Source: Candidatus Poseidoniaceae archaeon
Lineage (GTDB): Archaea > Thermoplasmatota > Poseidoniia > Poseidoniales > Poseidoniaceae
Direction: 5' to 3'
Assembly: GCA_022451835.1 (NCBI GenBank)
Contig: JAKUNX010000019.1
Location: 1 to 20,258, forward strand
DNA length: 20,258 bases
The notes below the pieces were generated by a model. The model saw only the letters and a list, made by a program, of their open reading frames with translations, made no database searches and was not told the DNA's origin. Shown piece by piece: positions 17,430 to 20,258 of the stretch. The translations under genes were made by a program, and so were the position numbers. Position 1 is the stretch's first letter. Each line of letters begins with the position of its first letter.

Positions 17430-17555
17430 GTGGGAACCACCAATCAGCTTGCTGGGGTGGAATCTGAGTCCCCCCAGCCGCCTCCATGGGGGGGAAAAGG
17501 AGTATCTCTGTTAGATGCTCCTTCGTCTGATCCATCACGTGCAAGGCGGGCACGT
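17430..17555 (+). ncRNA. GC-rich run of four hairpins, possible structured RNA
   Basis: Four hairpins follow one another in a patch far richer in G and C than its surroundings. They are GTGG-GAA-CCAC (17430-17440); GCTGGGG(T)GGA pairing with TCCCCCCAGC around a seven-base loop (17451-17478); an 11-base-pair stem AAGGAGTATCT/AGATGCTCCTT with a five-base loop (17497-17523); and ACGTGC/GCACGT with a seven-base loop (17537-17555). The longest stem contains one T-G pair read on the plus strand, which becomes a C-A mismatch on the minus strand, so the plus strand folds slightly better. No motif of SRP RNA, RNase P RNA or tRNA is present. The patch also lies in a plausible minus-strand ORF, so this is a competing or overlapping interpretation. 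Confidence 0.3.
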
Positions 17556-17644
17556 ATCCGTAAATTGTTGATAGTGATGAAGTTGGATCTATCTTCATCG
17601 CCACCGAGGGTAGCATTACGATTGTTATTTTCGTTATGCTTCAT
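17444..17644 (-). CDS. Small polar, acidic ORF between regulator and helicase genes, unknown
   Basis: 66 residues starting at an ATG 26 bases after the stop codon of the ribbon-helix-helix gene and in the same direction. Purine-N-pyrimidine codons are common in this frame (AAC, AAT, GAT, GGC, ACT, ATC), as expected of real coding sequence. The protein is polar and probably disordered. It has an N-rich start, a short basic stretch (NLRIRARLARDGSDEG) and a Gly/Pro-rich tail (PFPPHGGGWGDSDS). GGTGAG sits about 20 bases before the ATG, too far for a normal ribosome-binding site. The family is not recognised. The lower half of the ORF coincides with the GC-rich hairpins at 17451-17555. It could be a genuine small gene, the host of an RNA structure, or chance. 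A longer minus-strand frame at 17362-17616 lacks comparable codon signal. Confidence 0.4.
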   Translation of the reverse strand: MKHNENNNRNATLGGDEDRSNFITINNLRIRARLARDGSDEGASNRDTPFPPHGGGWGDSDSTPAS

Positions 17645-17670
17645 TTTCCCATCCCCTCTGCACTCTCACC

Positions 17671-18042
17671 TTATTCTTGGTATTCTTTGCTTTTCAACGT
17701 CAAGGCTCTAGATTCTTCTAGAGCTTTTTCGAGTAGTAATGTTTCCTCAGCTCTTGCAACTGATTCTTTGATGTATAATTTCAAACCTTCAAGAGCCGCT
17801 TGCTCTTTACTTGTACCTTCAAGTTCGTATAGCATTTCTAAATGCATCTTATCTCTTCTTCCTAAGGCAATTTTAATTGTATCCATGTCTGGTAGTTTTG
17901 GTTGCCCTCTAAGATACTCTTGGATTGCAAGTCTGACGACATCGGATCTATTCCTCGCACCCAATTGGCCAATTTTGGCATCGATTAGCATCAAATCCTC
18001 TTCATTGATACGAAGAGAGATGTGTTGACTAGGTGCTCCCAT
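17671..18042 (-). CDS. Ribbon-helix-helix (CopG/MetJ-type) transcriptional regulator
   Basis: 123 residues. The N-terminal 45 form a classic ribbon-helix-helix DNA-binding unit: a strand HISLRI (about 7-12), helix 1 EEDLMLIDAKIGQLG, the turn ARNRSD and helix 2 VVRLAIQEYLRG. Such proteins bind as dimers with the strand in the major groove. The C-terminal half contains a stretch with the same cadence as the second helix (ELEGTSKEQAALEGLKLYIKES, about 75-95), which may be a second, degenerate unit or a dimerisation helix. It ends in a charged helix rich in Glu and Lys. The start ATG at 18042 has GAGG seven bases upstream and a TATA-like TTTATATG about 37 bases upstream. A 9-base direct repeat flanks that promoter and is a candidate operator. 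It is first in the group with the small ORF, the helicase and the 159-residue gene. Confidence 0.85.
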   Translation of the reverse strand: MGAPSQHISLRINEEDLMLIDAKIGQLGARNRSDVVRLAIQEYLRGQPKLPDMDTIKIALGRRDKMHLEMLYELEGTSKEQAALEGLKLYIKESVARAEETLLLEKALEESRALTLKSKEYQE

Positions 18043-18059
18043 GTGTCTTCCTCAACCAG

Positions 18060-18112
18060 TCGTAATACTGTCGGCATATAAATGTGTTCATTTTGGTGAC
18101 GAATCGTAATAC
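18060..18112. promoter_or_regulatory. Promoter of the ribbon-helix-helix gene with a 9-base direct repeat
   Basis: The sequence TCGTAATAC occurs at 18060-18068 and again at 18104-18112, 44 bases apart start to start, roughly four helical turns. Between them, on the minus strand, lies the TATA-like TTTATATGCC (18074-18083). One copy falls between the TATA element and the predicted start site, the other upstream of it. This arrangement suits an operator for autoregulation by the ribbon-helix-helix protein; binding is inference. Confidence 0.4.
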
Positions 18113-18235
18113 ACTAGTAACACACTCTAATTTACCCTTACATTTCAAGATTATGGCTCGCAGCAACTTGAATAATCGAAATGTTTCCGTCATCTAACTG
18201 ATAAAATGATATACTTTCAACGCTCACAATGTAAC

Positions 18236-18685
18236 ATGAGTGTCACACCAAGTCGTGGATTGTATCTTTATCTGCGAACTCTTAAAATTGCAATGAATGA
18301 TGAAATTGTCACTGATGATGAAGCATCAATACTTCATGTTCTAGCCAATGCACTTGGAGTTTCACCAGGTGACACTGCAGAGTGCCTATCTATCGTCAGA
18401 GGTGAGGAAAAGAATCCATTTGACCAAATAGAAGAAGATTATTCTGGGCACCACCTAGGAGATATTACCACATACCAAAGTGCACTGATTGCTGCACTTG
18501 ATGATGAGGTGATTTCCGAGGATGAATGGTCTATGCTTGATGTACTTCGTAAAATAATAGGAATGCAATCAGATCAACATGCAATGATTGAAGAATCAAT
18601 CAGAGCTATGTCAGAAGTTGATGACAACGGTGAAAGAAGAATTGAGCGATTAAACCGCTTTAGCACCGTTTGCCCTTTCAACTAA
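18236..18685 (+). CDS. Small acidic protein with duplicated TerB-like helical unit
   Basis: 149 residues from the ATG at 18236. An earlier in-frame ATG at 18206 is less likely, because a TATA-like ATAAAATGATATAC (18201-18214) lies at or just after it and suits a transcript starting near 18236. The protein contains two similar helical units. Unit 1 is about residues 9-45 (LYLYLRTLKIAMNDEIVTDD, then EASILHVLANALG). Unit 2 is about 77-115 (TTYQSALIAALDDEVISEDE, then WSMLDVLRKIIG). In both, a helix leads to an (N/D)DE-h-(T/S)-(D/E)DE loop and then a helix h-LxxLxxxhG. This cadence matches TerB-like/tellurite-resistance-associated helical domains, whose acidic loops may bind metal. No membrane segment or catalytic motif is seen. 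It is divergent from the regulator gene across a 193-base spacer and is followed 42 bases later by the glutamate dehydrogenase gene. Confidence 0.75.
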   Translation: MSVTPSRGLYLYLRTLKIAMNDEIVTDDEASILHVLANALGVSPGDTAECLSIVRGEEKNPFDQIEEDYSGHHLGDITTYQSALIAALDDEVISEDEWSMLDVLRKIIGMQSDQHAMIEESIRAMSEVDDNGERRIERLNRFSTVCPFN

Positions 18686-18697
18686 AAACGACTAATT

Positions 18698-18710
18698 CTA
18701 ATAAAATAAT
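18698..18710 (+). promoter_or_regulatory. TATA-like box of the glutamate dehydrogenase gene
   Basis: CTAATAAAATAAT is centred about 24 bases before the GTG at 18728. This gives leaderless transcription if GTG is used, or a leader of about 45 bases if translation starts at the ATG at 18773. Confidence 0.4.
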
Positions 18711-18727
18711 GGGGCAAGCATTAGAAA

Positions 18728-20128
18728 GTGGTAAAATTTGGCACAGCCAACACAAAGTACCTAGGTGACGTAATGAACGCTATCAATGATATATATGAAA
18801 AAGTAAAGTCAAGAGACCCAGACCAACCTGAATTTCATCAAGCAGTGCTTGAAGTTCTTGAATCACTGGAACCTGTTTTGGAAGCACACCCAGAATATGC
18901 TTCTATCGTCGAAAGAGTAGTCGAGCCAGATAGGCTAATTCATTTTAGAGTGCCATGGGTTGATGATTCAGGTAATGTACAGGTAAATCGTGGATTTAGA
19001 ATTCAATTTAACGGCGCAATAGGGCCGTACAAGGGTGGACTTAGATTCCATCCAAGTGTTAATGCATCTATTCTGAAATTCTTAGCATTCGAGCAAATTT
19101 TCAAAAATTCCTTGACTGGTCTGCCAATGGGCGGCGGCAAGGGTGGTTCTGACTTTAACCCCAAGGGCAAATCTGACGATGAAGTCATGAGATTCTGTCA
19201 ATCTTTCATGATGGAATTATGGCGCCATATCGGACAAGATTGTGACGTTCCAGCAGGAGATATTGGTGTCGGAGGAAGAGAGATTGGTTACATGTTTGGT
19301 ATGTACAAGAAACTTCGAAATGATTTCCAAGCAGGAGTTCTTACTGGCAAAGGGCTATCTTATGGTGGATCTTTAATTCGCCCTGAGGCAACTGGTTATG
19401 GTTTAGTTTATTTCGCCAGAGAAATGCTTGCTACTAAGGGAAAGTCGTTTGAAGGTGCAAAGGTATCAATAAGCGGTTCAGGAAATGTTGCACAATTTGC
19501 GTGTGAGAAAGTCTTGGATTTGGGTGGCGTGCCGGTAACAATGTCTGATTCAAGCGGTTGGATTCATGACACGGCAGGGATTGACCGAGAAAAGTTAGCT
19601 TGGATAATGGATTTGAAGAATAATAGAAGAGGTCGAATTTCAGAATATGCTGATGCTCATGATGGAGTTACATTCACCGCTTCGGCACCAGAACCGACTC
19701 CAAATGGATTATGGGGAGTTGATGTAGATGTTGCTTTACCATGTGCAACACAAAACGAATTGAACGGTGCTGAGGCTCAAATGTTAGTCGATAACAATGT
19801 CATTGCAGTTGCTGAAGGGGCCAATATGCCATGTACTCCTGAAGCAGTTGAAGTATTCCATAAGAATGGAATTTTATTCGCACCTGGAAAAGCCTCAAAT
19901 GCTGGCGGTGTTGCAACATCTGGTCTTGAAATGTCACAAAATTCGCTTAGACTATCTTGGTCTAGAGAGGAAGTCGATCAAAGACTTGAGAATATCATGA
20001 TAAACATCCACAAGAATGCTTCAGAAACGGCCAAGCAATATGGAAGAGAAGGAGATTATGTCTTTGGTGCTAACGTTGCTGGTTTCTTGAAGATTGCAGA
20101 AGCTATGCAAGCACAAGGAATAGTTTGA
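18728..20128 (+). CDS. gdhA: NADP-type glutamate dehydrogenase (hexameric, bacterial GdhA-like)
   Basis: 466 residues from GTG 18728, or 451 from ATG 18773. The enzyme interconverts 2-oxoglutarate plus ammonium and glutamate, joining nitrogen assimilation to the citric acid cycle in the cytoplasm. With GTG numbering the substrate region includes GPYKGGLRFHPSVN and LPMGGGKGGSDFNPKGKS (132-149, with the GGGKGG lysine), then DVPAGDIGVGGREIGYM, TGKGLSYGGSLIRPEATGYG, the dinucleotide-binding SGSGNVAQFA (249-258), PCATQNELN, AEGANMPCTPEA and FAPGKASNAGGVATSGLEMSQN. The sequence runs collinear with E. coli GdhA throughout, and the length from the ATG is close to the usual 447 residues. The start is ambiguous. 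The ATG has AGGTGA four bases upstream, while the GTG has the TATA-like box at the leaderless distance. Close likeness to the bacterial class rather than the usual archaeal class suggests acquisition from bacteria (inference). Confidence 0.95.
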   Translation: MVKFGTANTKYLGDVMNAINDIYEKVKSRDPDQPEFHQAVLEVLESLEPVLEAHPEYASIVERVVEPDRLIHFRVPWVDDSGNVQVNRGFRIQFNGAIGPYKGGLRFHPSVNASILKFLAFEQIFKNSLTGLPMGGGKGGSDFNPKGKSDDEVMRFCQSFMMELWRHIGQDCDVPAGDIGVGGREIGYMFGMYKKLRNDFQAGVLTGKGLSYGGSLIRPEATGYGLVYFAREMLATKGKSFEGAKVSISGSGNVAQFACEKVLDLGGVPVTMSDSSGWIHDTAGIDREKLAWIMDLKNNRRGRISEYADAHDGVTFTASAPEPTPNGLWGVDVDVALPCATQNELNGAEAQMLVDNNVIAVAEGANMPCTPEAVEVFHKNGILFAPGKASNAGGVATSGLEMSQNSLRLSWSREEVDQRLENIMINIHKNASETAKQYGREGDYVFGANVAGFLKIAEAMQAQGIV

Positions 20129-20130
20129 TT

Positions 20131-20155
20131 GTTCTAATCACTCTATACATAGAAC
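20131..20155 (+). terminator. Hairpin just after the glutamate dehydrogenase gene
   Basis: GTTCTA and TAGAAC form a six-base-pair inverted repeat with a 13-base loop, two bases after the stop codon. There is no T-run, so this is a weak candidate for a 3' end signal. Confidence 0.25.
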
Positions 20156-20204
20156 CTCGTAGATAAGTTAGGTATCACTCTGTGTTGATGGGTTCGCATG
20201 ATTG

Positions 20205-20258
20205 TTTAGATAAACCTATACGAAATGGTCATGAACCAAATGGACACAGGTCGGGATA
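20205..20258 (+). CDS. Probable start of a further gene, truncated by the window edge
   Basis: A TATA-like TTTAGATA (20205-20212) lies about 23 bases before an ATG at 20231 (another in-frame ATG at 20225). This is the same layout as the leaderless genes in this window. The coding part would run from 20225 or 20231 to the edge and reads MNQMDTGRD from 20231. Too little is present to say what it encodes, and it may be chance. Confidence 0.3.

Noticed and set aside
17400..17560. Known structured RNA (SRP RNA, RNase P RNA or tRNA) in the GC-rich patch
   Set aside because: I looked for the SRP helix 8 motif, RNase P core motifs and a cloverleaf on both strands and found none, although the hairpins themselves are real.
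17362..17616. 84-residue minus-strand frame overlapping the small acidic ORF
   Set aside because: Its codon pattern is weaker than that of the overlapping 66-residue frame, and no ribosome site or recognisable domain is present.
17403..17711. 102-residue plus-strand frame over the GC-rich patch
   Set aside because: It overlaps the end of the ribbon-helix-helix gene, has a low-complexity Ser/Pro/Leu composition and no start signal. The minus frame has the better codon pattern.
18206..18235. Ten-residue N-terminal extension of the TerB-like protein from the ATG at 18206
   Set aside because: A TATA-like element overlaps this ATG, and the extension shows no similarity to the first repeat unit; 18236 is the better start.

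Overview
The window looks like an AT-rich archaeal chromosome segment. It most resembles a planktonic marine euryarchaeon of the Marine Group II (Poseidoniales) type. This assignment is inference: there is no rRNA or other taxonomic marker here. Supporting signs are TATA-like boxes about 25 bases before start codons with no room for a leader (leaderless genes), occasional GAGG or AGGTGA ribosome-binding sites, an XPD/Rad3-type helicase with iron-sulfur cysteines, and very large secreted proteins with calcium-binding and Ig-like repeats anchored by one C-terminal membrane helix. I see no tRNA, rRNA, CRISPR, insertion sequence or attachment site.

Layout. Bases 1-98 are the tail of a protein with an ELWxxDGTxxGT-type repeat, followed by a hairpin and a convergent three-helix membrane protein (152-508, minus). 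Next are a membrane protein built from an internal duplication (650-1675, plus), a convergent SRPBCC/START-fold protein (1722-2228, minus) and a divergent small zinc-ribbon protein (2367-2663, plus).

The centre holds two large surface proteins, each with its own TATA-like promoter. The first is a 977-residue single-pass protein with an acidic cytoplasmic tail (2821-5754). The second is a 2973-residue giant (5844-14765). In order the giant has a signal helix, about 690 residues of DxDxDG calcium-binding repeats, a transglutaminase-like domain, about 16 Ig-like units, a membrane helix and a cytoplasmic DUF4129-like domain. The ends match the bacterial TgpA plan, but the usual catalytic histidine of the transglutaminase core appears to be serine.

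On the minus strand, converging on the giant gene with only 3 bases between stop codons, lies a gene group. Reading right to left it is a ribbon-helix-helix regulator (18042-17671), a small acidic ORF in a GC-rich, hairpin-rich patch (17644-17444), the helicase (17337-15295) and an unknown 159-residue acidic protein (15248-14769). Divergent from it is a small acidic protein with a duplicated TerB-like helical unit (18236-18685). It is followed by a bacterial-type hexameric glutamate dehydrogenase (18728-20128) and the probable first codons of another gene at the right edge.

The most interesting points are the giant transglutaminase-like/DUF4129 surface protein with its altered active site, the GC-rich patch that could be a small gene, a structured RNA or both, and a 9-base direct repeat flanking the regulator's promoter.
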